A DNA stretch of 64,000 nucleotides from NCBI GenBank assembly GCA_965198875.1, contig CBDAPU010000001.1:2108001-2172000 (forward strand), given 5' to 3'. Within the stretch, counting starts at the first letter, position 1. Each line of letters opens with the position of its first letter. A model generated the notes under the pieces. The model did not search any database and was not told the origin of the DNA. It worked only from the letters and a program-made list of their open reading frames with translations. This DNA comes from CBDAPU01 sp965198875 (GTDB taxonomy: Bacteria > Pseudomonadota > Gammaproteobacteria > Eutrophobiales > Eutrophobiaceae). Positions 26,010 through 35,328 of the stretch are shown piece by piece. A program made the position numbers and the translations under genes.

Positions 26010-26714
26010 TCAGTCGGCTAACCTCGCATGGAGCAGATAATTCACAGCGGGATCACTTATCAACGCACAGTATTGAATGCCCGGCAGATAACGCATACCG
26101 CTGATATCCAGCACGCTAAAGTCAGCATCTCTTAACCAGCGGCCAAGCTCCGATGGGCGGATAAAACGGGCATAGTCATGGGTGCCTTTGGGCAATAGTC
26201 CGAGTATGTACTCTGCGCCAAGAATGCCTAAGAGGTAGGATTGCATGTTTCTGTTGATGCTCGCCAGTATTAAATGCCCGTTGTGGTTAAGTAGTTTTGC
26301 ACATGAGCGGATCAGCCAATCGGGGCGAGGCACATGCTCCAATAGCTCCATGCAGGTAATAACATCAAACCGACTTTCACCCCGATCGGCCAATGCCTCT
26401 ACCGTGTCGGTCATATAGTGGATATCCAGTGCGTTTTTGCGGGCATGTTCAACCGCCACCTGGATAACGGCGTGACTGGCGTCAAGCCCCGACACATTAG
26501 CGCCTTTATGCGCCATGGCCTCGGTCAATATCCCGCCGCCACAGCCAACGTCCAGGACGTTCTTGCCCTTCAGGGTAATGCGCTTATCGATATAACCTAA
26601 CCGCAGCGGATTGACGTCATGCAGGGTTCGCAGCTTGCCTTTTGGGTCCCACCAGTCACGGGCCAGTCTGGTGAATTTGTCAATCTCATCCGGGTTAGTA
26701 TTGTTTGGGTTCAT
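26010..26714 (-). CDS. ubiG: Ubiquinone biosynthesis O-methyltransferase UbiG
   Basis: 234 aa SAM-dependent enzyme catalysing both O-methylations of ubiquinone synthesis. I chose the ATG at 26714 (MNPNNTNPDEIDKFTRLARDWW), which begins at the conserved N-terminus; a TTG at 26753 would add 13 residues. SAM motif I VLDVGCGGGILTE, then GLDASHAVIQVA, MELLEHVPRP and the membrane-contact region LGAEYILGLLPKGTHDY that is diagnostic for UbiG. Adjacent gph is a regular partner. Confidence 0.92.
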   Translation of the reverse strand: MNPNNTNPDEIDKFTRLARDWWDPKGKLRTLHDVNPLRLGYIDKRITLKGKNVLDVGCGGGILTEAMAHKGANVSGLDASHAVIQVAVEHARKNALDIHYMTDTVEALADRGESRFDVITCMELLEHVPRPDWLIRSCAKLLNHNGHLILASINRNMQSYLLGILGAEYILGLLPKGTHDYARFIRPSELGRWLRDADFSVLDISGMRYLPGIQYCALISDPAVNYLLHARLAD

Positions 26715-26801
26715 GGCAAGGCTGAGCATAACCAATCTTGAGGAATACGACAAAATGTCCTCTACCGGGCGGAACCTCTTCCAGGGTGCGGCTTTGGCGG
26801 T

Positions 26802-27584
26802 TTAGGGGAAGGTGATGCGGGCGTCATGGATCCCGAGTTGTTGTGCAAACTCCACCAGTTGCATCTGTTTTTCCTTTGCCGATTCGGGATCAATGGCGGA
26901 TAAGGCGCGCTCGCCCTGGATCTGTTTATAAATGGCGTTGCTTAGCTGACTTAGCTCACCCGAGCCGCTAACAGAGGCTCGATCTGCCCGGGATAGTGAC
27001 TGCCATTGGGATACGAACTCATCCAGACTGGATGTAGACCAGTTCCTTCTCTCAAGGAAGGCGTCGATCAACTCGCCGGCAACAGCCGTGATCCCGGGCG
27101 TCTCTGTTGCAGCCGTATCGGCATTCACACCAGGCCGAGGCCCTGTGGCGTCAGTGGCGGAAGGGGTGAGGATGGCGTTATCAGCGCTTGGTTTTTTATC
27201 CGTTTCCGAAAGAGTGAACAGAAGAACAACGACCACTGCCAAAATGACGACCCCGGCAACAGCCCCGTAGCGGATTAAACCGGAGCCTTGCTTATTTTGG
27301 GGGGTCTGTTTGGGTTTCTCTGTCGGGACAGGGCTCTTTCGGGGCTCCGGCTTATAACCCATCTGGGTGATGGCGGCGGCCTGGGCGACACCGGATCGCT
27401 GTTTTTTATCCAGTGATTGAGGGGTCGGCGGAACAACAGGCGGTGGAAAATCGATAACCTCAAGTTTTATCTCCCCCGATATGACGGCGCTCAGCAACTC
27501 GGCCCTGGCCTTTCGGTAGGCGCCCTTGTTTAAGCGCCCGTCGGCGAAATCCCTCGCCAGCTCACGCAGTGTTTTTTGCTTCAT
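26802..27584 (-). CDS. Hypothetical single-pass membrane protein with SHOCT-like N-terminus
   Basis: 260 aa, no firm family. Residues about 5-32 (LRELARDFADGRLNKGAYRKARAELL) resemble a SHOCT-type oligomerisation motif. A Pro-rich linker (IDFPPPVVPPTPQ) and a basic stretch lead to one transmembrane helix (about 98-121), with a Ser/Thr/Ala-rich segment and a helical C-terminal domain beyond, ending in QLGIHDARITFP. It begins 9 bp downstream of the kinase stop and is the last gene of the kinase-phosphatase-cyclase run. A scaffold or substrate role for the kinase is possible but is inference. Confidence 0.65.
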   Translation of the reverse strand: MKQKTLRELARDFADGRLNKGAYRKARAELLSAVISGEIKLEVIDFPPPVVPPTPQSLDKKQRSGVAQAAAITQMGYKPEPRKSPVPTEKPKQTPQNKQGSGLIRYGAVAGVVILAVVVVLLFTLSETDKKPSADNAILTPSATDATGPRPGVNADTAATETPGITAVAGELIDAFLERRNWSTSSLDEFVSQWQSLSRADRASVSGSGELSQLSNAIYKQIQGERALSAIDPESAKEKQMQLVEFAQQLGIHDARITFP

Positions 27585-27593
27585 CAGGCCGAC

Positions 27594-30500
27594 TTACCCC
27601 ACCTCTTCCAGGACAACCCGGAAACCCGTGGTCTTGTCACTGCCGCCGTCATGTGGGCGTTGCAAGCTGATATCGCACTTGGAGTGGGCGTCTGAATAAG
27701 AGCCCCCGGCCGCCATTGTGCCACTGTCATCGATGATCCATTCCTGCACATTGCCCAGGTAATTCTTCAGGCCCCAGCCATTGGATCGGCCTGATTTAAT
27801 GCTGACGATACCGGTGCCTTTTAATATCTTATCGCCCAGGGTAATGCGGCAATTCACGTCTTTCTTTGGCTGCTCTCCCGCCGCATTGGCGGCATATTCC
27901 CATTCAGTGCGGGTCGGCAGGCGATAGGTCTTGCCGGTCCGTGCCGATAACCAGTCAATGTATTGCTGTGCATCGGCGAGATTGATCCCGGTGATGGGAT
28001 CGTTGAGTTTATCCTTGCTTGTTTCGGGCTTACAGTTGCCGGTTAATGCACAGTATTTGCTGTAGTCGCCAATAGAGACCTCGTACTTGCCGATAGCGAA
28101 CTGGGAGGCGCCATTATCATCCGAGGGGATAACCACCATCAACGGGCCGCGCCAGCCGGTATTCACCAGGTCGAAACAGATAGCGCGGGCACGTTTTCCA
28201 TGACCGGCGAGGCCAGACTGGCATTCACGGCCACTGGATATGGGCTTCCATTGTTCCTGGGCTTTTAGCAAGTCCTCCCGGGTTGCCTGTGCAATATCAA
28301 CCTGCTCCCTCTGGATCACTTTTTTAGTGGGGTTATCAGGCGCATTGGCTATCAAATTATCGATGTCACTCTCCGCCGTATCGTAATCGGGGTTGTCTAT
28401 CCATTCCGCCTGTGCCCGCGCCAGTAACTTTCGGGTTTGCCGAAGTTTGCCGTAGCTCTCCCCGGCCGCCTCTTTTGCTGCGAGGTAACGATCATAGGCT
28501 GCATTGGCGGCGTTGATTTTATCCTCCAGGGCCTTTTGGAAACTGAGCACCTGTGGATGGCCGGCATACTCGCTGTTCAATGCCTCCTGTAGCAACACCC
28601 CGGCCCGGCTTAACTCGCCATTACTCACCGTGGTTTGCGCCTCGGCTACACCCGGCCAGGGCTCAAGCTCAAATTGCCTGGACAGATCCGCCAGCCGACT
28701 GCTCGCCGGAAACAGATAGGACGCCGATGAGGCCAGGGCGGCGGCGGCGTTTTTGTCGGATTGTGCAAGTGTTTCAATACGCCCTGAGAGGGTCTGCTCG
28801 GAGCGTTCAATGAATGCTGAATAACGTGCCGGGGCGCCCCTTGAGATCTCGTTGATTTTGCGGGTGAGATTGAGCGCCTCTTCATCGGTGAACACCGTTG
28901 CACTCGCAAATGCCTCTGATAACTCAGCGATATTGACTTCAACCTGATAGGTTTGCTTCAAATCCTGCAAGTCGAAGTTCTTGGGGTTTAACTCAAGGCC
29001 GGCGTTGACCAGCTTGTAAGCATTCAACGTATCGCCACTTTCTGCGCGATTTAGCGCCAATCGGTAATAGCTATCCGCAAGCGTATTCGGCGCCGTTGTT
29101 TTGATATAGGGATCATCGGCGGGCATTTCCTGTTTTAACTTATCAAAAATCGCTATCGCATCGGTGATGTTGTCCGCTTCGGACTGCACCCTGAACTGCT
29201 CTTTCAGATCCCCTATGCGCTCCTGTCTTTCAAACGCATCCCTGCTCTCGGTAACCCGCTCTCTGGTGCTCTGCAACAGCGCAAGACCCGGCGCGAATCG
29301 TTCCGCCCGATCCAGCAAGCTGTTGGCGGCGTCAAAGCGATTAGCGCTCAGGGTGGAGCCGGCCCCATCCACATACAGCTTTGCGATGGTATCTCGAAGG
29401 GCGGTGAGATCAGCGACGAGCGCCTCGTCTTCCTGCGCCAGTGCATCTAACTGCAACACACTGGCCAGCAGTTGCGTCTCCCATTCACTGCTGTCAATTT
29501 GTGCATTGCCCAGCCTCTCATCGATCGCCGCCTTCTCCGTGGTGATGATGTTTTCAATTTCAGCGGCGCGTTCATCACCACTCAAGTGGGCGAGTTTAAC
29601 TTCTATCAACTCATCACTTAACTGTAAAGCGCTAAGCAAACTGCCATACTCGCTTGCCAGGGTGAGCGCATCTTCACGCTCGCCTTCATCCAGCACCGCC
29701 CTGAATTCCTCGGCGATGGATTTTTTCAAATCGATGGATAAGGTATCGAGGACAGCGGAGTTAGCCGGCGTGCTTAATCTCGCCAACTCTTCAATATCCG
29801 CCTGGTTCTCCTTGAATGCATCCAGTGAGACGATTTGTTGGCCGCCCAGGCGCTCATTTAACTCAGCGATACGGATGGCGTTGCTGATCCGGGTGTTCAA
29901 GTCCTTAAGGCGCGCATCATCCGGCGCAGTTTGCAGGCCGCTGCCCACCAACTCGGCGGCTTTGGTGAGATCCTGCTCATCAAATGCCTGCTGTGCGGCC
30001 AGCCGATAGGCATTGGACGGACGCGGATCATCAAGCAAAGGGTGATTGGGATCGATGCGTGTTTTTAATAGGTCCAGAATGTTGCGGGTGTTGTTGATGA
30101 TGTTGGGGTCCTGTTTTACCGCCTCCGGGTCCACCGCAGCGATATATTGCTGATACAACTCCGCCTCTTTGAGCTTGCGGCTGGATGCAATGTTGGCCTG
30201 CTGATCCAGATAAAAGCGGGTGTCAGGATAAAGCCGGCCCACATGGGCGAGGATGTTCTCGGCTGTGGGGAAACTGTAGGCGTCACCACTGGTGTCAATT
30301 TGCCGCGCTATCTCCTTGGCGAAGTATTTTTCAATCACGTCCCTGGCCTCATCGGTGATCCGACTTTGATCGGCCCTGTCCATTTCATCGAGCCCGTCCA
30401 GGGTGTCGACGATGAGCGGTCTGTCGCCGGTATTCAGATCGGCAATCAGGCGATTTATGCTTTTTTCATGGAAATAATCCAAAGCGGGGTTGATCATGAT

Positions 30501-32144
30501 GACGCCGACTAGCAGAAGAATACCGGCGGCGATGGTCAGCGGGTTTTTATGCCAGGTGGGTTTGCCTTCGAACTCATCGATGAAGTGTTCAACCGTTGGG
30601 CTTCTGTCCGCACGTTTGAAGGCGACAGCACGCCTGAGGGCACGGTTTTGTTTCTTGTTGAGCCCTTTGACCGGCGCTGGCGCCAGGCCGTTATCACGCG
30701 CTTTTGTTGCCGGCAGTTTATTAAAAGGATGCTTGCCGGTAACCAGCTCGTAGGCGACACAACCCAGGGCATAGGTATCATCACGGGTGTCCGGCTCCTC
30801 ACCCTCCAGCATCTCCAGGCTGGCGTAAGCGGGCGTCAAGGCGCCGAGCTTGCCGGGATCAAACAGGGTCTTTTCCGCCTCCCCGGTGACCGGGTTTTTC
30901 ACCGCCCGGGCAATGCCGAAATCAAGCGTCTTCACCGTGCCGTCATTACATAAAAACGCATTGCCGGGTTTGAAGTCGGAATGCACCAGGCGCCGATCGT
31001 GGGCGTAGATCAGGCCATCGCCAAGTTGCTTGACGATATCGAATGCCTCTGCGAACGGCAGCCCGCCCTGTTTTCTCACCTTCTTCTTGATGAAGTCCTT
31101 TAACTCCATGCCCTCCATGAGCTCCATGGTGATGAAGACCGGCGTGCCCGGACCACCAACGCGGTCAAAGTCATAGATGGTGGCGATGTTCGGGTGCGCC
31201 AGTTTTTGCTGGCGGCTGGATTCCCGTTGCAGGGAGATAAACGCTTCCGGGTGATCCTTGAAATCATCATTTAACAGCTTGATGGCGACATTGGGTTTTT
31301 TATCGCGCGCCTCTTCCTTTAACAGATCGGTGGCCATGTAGACCTTGCCCATACCGCCGATCCCCAGCACCTTGAGCAGTTTGAAGCGTTGTTTGATGAT
31401 GTCGCCCGGGCCAAATTCCTTGCCGGGAACATAACCGCCCGCAACTGGCTGTTGCCAGTTTGTCCCGGTGGGGCCGGTGCCCTGGGGAATGGACGGCGCA
31501 CCGGATGGCTCGGTGAGGCTGCCCGTCATCAAGTCAAAATCAACACCAGTATCGCCCTCTGTCGCATCCATGACCTGGGTTGCATCACCATCACCGCCTG
31601 CGACATCCATTACCTGGGTTGCATCGCCATCACCGCCCGCTACATCCATCACCTGGGTTGCATCACCATCACCGCCCGCTGCATCTATCACCTGGGTTGC
31701 ATCACCATCACCGCCTGCTGCATCCATCACCTGGGTTACATCATCTGTCGCGATTTGCACTGTGGCGTCCTCATCGGCCTGTGCTTCGGCTTCAGGTCGC
31801 ACAGTGATATCCTCAGAGATATCCCGAGGTTCTGCGGCGCCTTCCGGCATAGCGCCCTGATCAAACACCGTGGCGTCAGCGCCACCGCTTTGCGCTTCAG
31901 TTTGGGCGGCGTGTTCACGTCGAAAATCATTGATCTGACGCTTTAGGCGGGTGTAGTAGGTCGCATCAAGGTTATCCGCCTCAAACACCTCATCCAGTTG
32001 CAACAGGATCCGATTGGCGTAATGGGGGTTGTCTTCCAGGATCGTCTGGAGCTGTTTTGACAGGGCGTCAATTTGTAATTGACCTGTTCCGAGCGCTTCT
32101 ATAGCGGTTTTAAGATCAGCCACGGTTTCACCTCTTAGAATCAA
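27594..32144 (-). CDS. Giant membrane Ser/Thr protein kinase with C-terminal FGE/SUMF1-type domain
   Basis: 1516 aa. N-terminal helical domain (1-80); acidic disordered linker with repeated DATQVMD units (about 130-200); PknB-type kinase domain about 254-520 (GIGGMGKVY loop, Lys289 in VAIKLL, catalytic Asp390 in HSDFKPGN, DFG 408-410, PAYASLEM in the activation segment). A transmembrane helix lies near 540-560, followed by about 700 residues of helical, TPR-like repeats outside. The last 230 residues form a formylglycine-generating-enzyme-like domain (GKYEVSIGDYSKYC, RLPTRTEWEYAA, LGNVQEWIIDDS, TTGFRVV) that looks like a binding module, not an oxidase. HSD replaces the usual HRD. The PP2C and FHA-cyclase genes upstream indicate one phospho-signalling unit. 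Confidence 0.87.
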   Translation of the reverse strand: MILRGETVADLKTAIEALGTGQLQIDALSKQLQTILEDNPHYANRILLQLDEVFEADNLDATYYTRLKRQINDFRREHAAQTEAQSGGADATVFDQGAMPEGAAEPRDISEDITVRPEAEAQADEDATVQIATDDVTQVMDAAGGDGDATQVIDAAGGDGDATQVMDVAGGDGDATQVMDVAGGDGDATQVMDATEGDTGVDFDLMTGSLTEPSGAPSIPQGTGPTGTNWQQPVAGGYVPGKEFGPGDIIKQRFKLLKVLGIGGMGKVYMATDLLKEEARDKKPNVAIKLLNDDFKDHPEAFISLQRESSRQQKLAHPNIATIYDFDRVGGPGTPVFITMELMEGMELKDFIKKKVRKQGGLPFAEAFDIVKQLGDGLIYAHDRRLVHSDFKPGNAFLCNDGTVKTLDFGIARAVKNPVTGEAEKTLFDPGKLGALTPAYASLEMLEGEEPDTRDDTYALGCVAYELVTGKHPFNKLPATKARDNGLAPAPVKGLNKKQNRALRRAVAFKRADRSPTVEHFIDEFEGKPTWHKNPLTIAAGILLLVGVIMINPALDYFHEKSINRLIADLNTGDRPLIVDTLDGLDEMDRADQSRITDEARDVIEKYFAKEIARQIDTSGDAYSFPTAENILAHVGRLYPDTRFYLDQQANIASSRKLKEAELYQQYIAAVDPEAVKQDPNIINNTRNILDLLKTRIDPNHPLLDDPRPSNAYRLAAQQAFDEQDLTKAAELVGSGLQTAPDDARLKDLNTRISNAIRIAELNERLGGQQIVSLDAFKENQADIEELARLSTPANSAVLDTLSIDLKKSIAEEFRAVLDEGEREDALTLASEYGSLLSALQLSDELIEVKLAHLSGDERAAEIENIITTEKAAIDERLGNAQIDSSEWETQLLASVLQLDALAQEDEALVADLTALRDTIAKLYVDGAGSTLSANRFDAANSLLDRAERFAPGLALLQSTRERVTESRDAFERQERIGDLKEQFRVQSEADNITDAIAIFDKLKQEMPADDPYIKTTAPNTLADSYYRLALNRAESGDTLNAYKLVNAGLELNPKNFDLQDLKQTYQVEVNIAELSEAFASATVFTDEEALNLTRKINEISRGAPARYSAFIERSEQTLSGRIETLAQSDKNAAAALASSASYLFPASSRLADLSRQFELEPWPGVAEAQTTVSNGELSRAGVLLQEALNSEYAGHPQVLSFQKALEDKINAANAAYDRYLAAKEAAGESYGKLRQTRKLLARAQAEWIDNPDYDTAESDIDNLIANAPDNPTKKVIQREQVDIAQATREDLLKAQEQWKPISSGRECQSGLAGHGKRARAICFDLVNTGWRGPLMVVIPSDDNGASQFAIGKYEVSIGDYSKYCALTGNCKPETSKDKLNDPITGINLADAQQYIDWLSARTGKTYRLPTRTEWEYAANAAGEQPKKDVNCRITLGDKILKGTGIVSIKSGRSNGWGLKNYLGNVQEWIIDDSGTMAAGGSYSDAHSKCDISLQRPHDGGSDKTTGFRVVLEEVG
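31560..31740. repeat. 39-bp in-frame tandem repeats encoding T-Q-V-M/I-D units in the kinase linker
   Basis: Four to five copies of a 39-bp unit encode 13 residues of the form ATQVMDAAGGDGD (kinase residues about 137-195). Copies differ mainly at V/A and M/I positions. The Thr sits in a T-x-x-M/I-D context in an acidic linker, as expected for phospho-sites read by FHA domains. Near-exact DNA identity suggests recent expansion. Confidence 0.8.
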
Positions 32145-32149
32145 ACATA

Positions 32150-32893
32150 TTATGTAATATCAATAATGATAGCGGTGACGTTATCTCCGGCGCCGCGTTC
32201 CAAAGTGGTATTGATCAGTTTTTGACAACAGTCCTCGACCGTGCCGGTTTTCATAAACTCGCCTATTTCCAGATCCGCCATGTGTTTCGTCAAGCCATCG
32301 CTACAAAGGCAAAATCGGTCTCCGGCGTTCATTTCCTGTATATCCATATCCAGGAACAGGGGATCGGTCGCCCCCACCGCTCGGGTGATCATGTTGCCGT
32401 GGGGGTGTACCGCCGCCTCTTCTCGGGTGATCAGGCCCTGTTCCACATAAACCTCTACTTGCGAGTGGTCGGTGGTGAGCTGTCTGATCGCATTATCCCG
32501 AAGTCGATAAAGACGACTGTCTCCCGCCCAGATGTAAACACAGTAATGCTGATAAGCGACCATGGCCACGATGGTACTGCCAATGGTCACCTGTTTTCTA
32601 TATTGACTGGCCTTGTCGATAAGCCTTGTGTTGACGTCCGCCATTTTATCTTCGATGTCATCGATAAACCCGGGCAGGCTGATCCCTTCGCCGATTTCTT
32701 TTAAGGACTGGCAGATCATCTGGCTGGCCACATCGCCTTTGTCATGACCGCCCATGCCATCGGCCACCACCCACAGACCTATCTCCGGCCGCTCCAGCAA
32801 GGCGTCCTCATTATGTCTTCGCACCCGGCCGGTATTGGTCATGCCAAGAGAAGACCAGCTTGGCTCATGATTTGCAGGTGTCCGCATCGACAT
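32150..32893 (-). CDS. PP2C-family Ser/Thr protein phosphatase
   Basis: 247 aa soluble metal-dependent phosphatase (PppA/Stp type). Motifs in order: TGRVRRHNEDALL, WVVADGMGGHDKGDVAS with the two metal-binding Asp residues, WAGDSRLYRLRD, LCSDGLTKHM and GAGDNVTAIIIDI. It ends 6 bp before the kinase start, so the two are co-transcribed and the phosphatase most likely reverses the kinase's phosphorylation. Similar pairs (PpkA/PppA) control type VI secretion, but no T6SS gene is seen here. Confidence 0.92.
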   Translation of the reverse strand: MSMRTPANHEPSWSSLGMTNTGRVRRHNEDALLERPEIGLWVVADGMGGHDKGDVASQMICQSLKEIGEGISLPGFIDDIEDKMADVNTRLIDKASQYRKQVTIGSTIVAMVAYQHYCVYIWAGDSRLYRLRDNAIRQLTTDHSQVEVYVEQGLITREEAAVHPHGNMITRAVGATDPLFLDMDIQEMNAGDRFCLCSDGLTKHMADLEIGEFMKTGTVEDCCQKLINTTLERGAGDNVTAIIIDIT

Positions 32894-32993
32894 TCTCTAA
32901 TAATAGCCCCTGTGTTTTTATTGACGGCCAATGTGCATGGTGGGTCAAAATGTGTCCATCATAGCCCAACACCCAAAAGCGTGAGAAGCGCCA

Positions 32994-33905
32994 CTACCCC
33001 TGCCCATCCTTGCAGGAAACCTGGGTGAATACCACCACTTCGGTGGGCGCTTCATTAAAAGCACGCCCGAGGCTAATCCGCCCATTACCGTCAATGGGGA
33101 TCTCTTCACGCCTTAGAAACGCCCCTTGAGCGCCGTCAAACAGTATGTGGGTGCCGTTTGTGCTTTGATCAACGATAAAAAACTTATCTTTTCTCAATTC
33201 GATGATCACATGTTGTCTGGAGGCGAGCTTCTCATTGACGGGCAAGTCACAGCTTTGGCTGCGACCCATGATAAGACGGTTACGCGCCTTGTTCAGCTCG
33301 ATTTCCCTGTCGTGATAGCGAATGCGTAATCGGACTTCTTCCTTTGGCTTCTCAGTGAGGATATCGGCCGCCATTGTGGTGACGTCATCTTCCTGCCAGA
33401 TGATCTCGTATATATCGATTTCTTCTTTCTTGCCCTTAATGGGCGCCCGATCCACAAAACGACTGCTGGCGCGCAGAAGCGGGCTGAGTTTATCGACCGT
33501 GCTCTGCGGGATGATGATCTGCCCGCCCTTGGCCTGGGCCGTCATCCGTGCCGCCACATTCACCGCATCGCCGAACACATCACCGCCTTCCATAATCGCT
33601 GAACCAAAGTGCATGCCGATACGAATCTTGATCTGTGTCTGTATCTCGCCCCTGTCTTCGTCAACGGCCTCGTGCATGGCGATGGCGGCCTCAGTAGCCA
33701 CATCGGCTGTCTCGAAGGTGCACATGATCTCATCGCCAATGGTCTTTATCACCGTGCCGCTGTGATCTTTGGTTACGGCGGTCAGCACCTCAAGGCACTC
33801 GGCTATCTTCACTCTGGCAACGGCATCGCCCAGGATCTCAAACAGGCGTGTGCTGCCACTGATGTCAGCGAATAAAATAGCCAGATCGGTTGTTTTTTTA
33901 GCCAT
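32994..33905 (-). CDS. Class III adenylate/guanylate cyclase fused to FHA domain
   Basis: 303 aa. The N-terminal cyclase homology domain (about 5-175) has the first metal Asp in ILFADISGST, the second in KTIGDEIMCTF, and GMHFGSAIMEGGDVFGDAVNVAAR for dimer and transition-state contacts. The C-terminal FHA domain (about 205-290) has MGRSQSCDLPV, the Arg/Ser/His phosphopeptide site in LASRQHVIIEL and DQSTNGTHI. No membrane segment. About 100 bp upstream of the PP2C gene on the same strand. The FHA domain may dock on the phosphorylated linker of the neighbouring kinase, coupling phosphorylation to nucleotide signalling; that link is inference. Whether it makes cAMP or cGMP cannot be read with confidence. 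Confidence 0.88.
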   Translation of the reverse strand: MAKKTTDLAILFADISGSTRLFEILGDAVARVKIAECLEVLTAVTKDHSGTVIKTIGDEIMCTFETADVATEAAIAMHEAVDEDRGEIQTQIKIRIGMHFGSAIMEGGDVFGDAVNVAARMTAQAKGGQIIIPQSTVDKLSPLLRASSRFVDRAPIKGKKEEIDIYEIIWQEDDVTTMAADILTEKPKEEVRLRIRYHDREIELNKARNRLIMGRSQSCDLPVNEKLASRQHVIIELRKDKFFIVDQSTNGTHILFDGAQGAFLRREEIPIDGNGRISLGRAFNEAPTEVVVFTQVSCKDGQG

Positions 33906-34263
33906 CTACGGTTGTTTTCCCTTAACCTCTCAACTCACCGCTTCACGTTTAACGAGATGATGAGGCGATAAAAAATCAGCTAACCACACGCAATCAAACC
34001 GGCCGCCATCACCTTGAGGATAATGCCGGGCCCCCAAGCCCTGGTTTGCGGTCGGAAATGGCGCAAAACTTGAGCGCATCTCCACCATCATCATAGCCTG
34101 TGTATGGCGGTGAGTCATCATCAATACGCCATTATTCCCGAAAGGGGAAAGCCTGTTTTTCCTTGATATGAAACACATTGTCGGCATTGGGGGAAAGGTG
34201 TAGGATTGGATAAAGTCATCGCTTGACCATGTTTTTAATCGCCAACTATCACGGGAATCCAAA
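33906..34263. other. Divergent intergenic region between the FHA-cyclase and the parvulin gene
   Basis: 358 bp with no convincing gene. Its right half holds the probable promoter of the parvulin gene (34178-34206). A minus-strand open frame crosses it, but it runs into the secreted parvulin's signal peptide and has no family likeness. Confidence 0.55.
34178..34206 (+). promoter_or_regulatory. Putative sigma-70 promoter of the parvulin gene
   Basis: TTGTCG at 34178-34183 and TAGGAT at 34201-34206 with an ideal 17-bp spacer, about 57 bp before the ATG at 34264. Found by eye. Confidence 0.5.
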
Positions 34264-35328
34264 ATGAAGCATAAAAAGTTTGTTGCCGGTATGTTAATCG
34301 TTATGTCTTTTGCCGGCTTTGTTGCAGTGCAGGTTAATGCTTTTTCAATAAAAGAGATATTGGGTCTGGGGGAGGGTGAAGATGGACTGGCGGCAAATGA
34401 AAAAGCCAGCCGCACGGCAACCGGCGGCCAGCCAGTTAAGTCCACCGGGTTTAATCCGGGCAAGCCGATCAATCTGTTATCGGCGGCGGGCGTTAATTTC
34501 TCCGATATTCAGAGGATTTTAGCCAACCTGGATGTAAACCAGCGCACGGCATTGCTCACCAGCCAGGAGGCGTTTCAAAACTTCATCAACCAGGAGGCGA
34601 ATAATTTATCGGTATTAACCGCCGCCATTAGCGATAAGATGGATGAGAATGTGAACACGCGGTTTCTCATGCAACGCGGCGCGCAAAGTATTTTACGCGA
34701 GTCCTATGTCGGCGATCTGATCAACAGCAAACTGCCCGCCGACTTCCCCACCGATGAGCAGGTTAAGGAATACTATGAGCAGAACGAATCACAATTCGTC
34801 ATCGGTGAGCGCGTGCATGTGTGGCAGGTGTTTTTATCAACGGAGGGCGCCGATGAAGCAGCCCAGGCGCAGATACGAAAACAGGCCGAGCGCATCGCCA
34901 GGGAGCTTGCCTCAGGTGAGCTGGATTTTGACGCTGCGGTGAAGCAGTATTCAGAACATGCACAGAGCAAGGTCAATGGCGGCTACATGGGTTTGCTGAG
35001 CGTGTCGGAATTAAAACCGGCGCTGCGTGAGTCCATCCTCAACCTCTCGGAGGGCAAGACCAGCCAGGCCGTGCAGGGCGATGCGGGTTTTCATATCTTC
35101 AAACGCGGCGCCCGTCTTGTGGAGCAGGATGTTGCATTCGATCAGATCAACGCACAAATACGCCAGCTACTGATCAAACAGGCACGCGCACAATTACGTA
35201 AAGCCATCTTTGAGCAGGCGCAAGAGACCTACCCACAAACATTAACGGAATTAACGGTCGAGGAGTGGCGCTTACGCTTGAGCACCGGCGCCCAATCCTC
35301 AAACACGGAGACGACAGCGGCCGAATAA
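34264..35328 (+). CDS. Secreted parvulin-type peptidyl-prolyl isomerase/chaperone
   Basis: 354 aa. Signal peptide MKHKKFVAGMLIVMSFAGFVAVQVNA, a SurA-like helical N-domain (about 60-170), a rotamase (PpiC) domain about 178-282 (ERVHVWQVFLS, FDAAVKQYSEH, GGYMGLLSVSELKP, GFHIFKRG) and a helical tail. Periplasmic location is expected; the segment after the signal peptide (FSIKEILGLGEGEDG) has no lipobox Cys. Periplasmic parvulins such as Par27 of Bordetella bind the TPS exoprotein FHA, so its location before a tpsBA locus suggests a chaperone for TpsA. That connection is inference; it could equally serve outer-membrane proteins in general. Confidence 0.82.
   Translation: MKHKKFVAGMLIVMSFAGFVAVQVNAFSIKEILGLGEGEDGLAANEKASRTATGGQPVKSTGFNPGKPINLLSAAGVNFSDIQRILANLDVNQRTALLTSQEAFQNFINQEANNLSVLTAAISDKMDENVNTRFLMQRGAQSILRESYVGDLINSKLPADFPTDEQVKEYYEQNESQFVIGERVHVWQVFLSTEGADEAAQAQIRKQAERIARELASGELDFDAAVKQYSEHAQSKVNGGYMGLLSVSELKPALRESILNLSEGKTSQAVQGDAGFHIFKRGARLVEQDVAFDQINAQIRQLLIKQARAQLRKAIFEQAQETYPQTLTELTVEEWRLRLSTGAQSSNTETTAAE

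Noticed and set aside
29164..30009. Plus-strand Ser/Ala-rich frame of 281 codons opposite the kinase gene
   Set aside because: Low-complexity antisense of a helical Glu/Ala/Leu-rich region; no start context and no family resemblance.
33930..34472. Minus-strand frame of 180 codons between the FHA-cyclase and parvulin genes
   Set aside because: It overlaps the parvulin signal peptide and its promoter, and the translation has no recognisable features.
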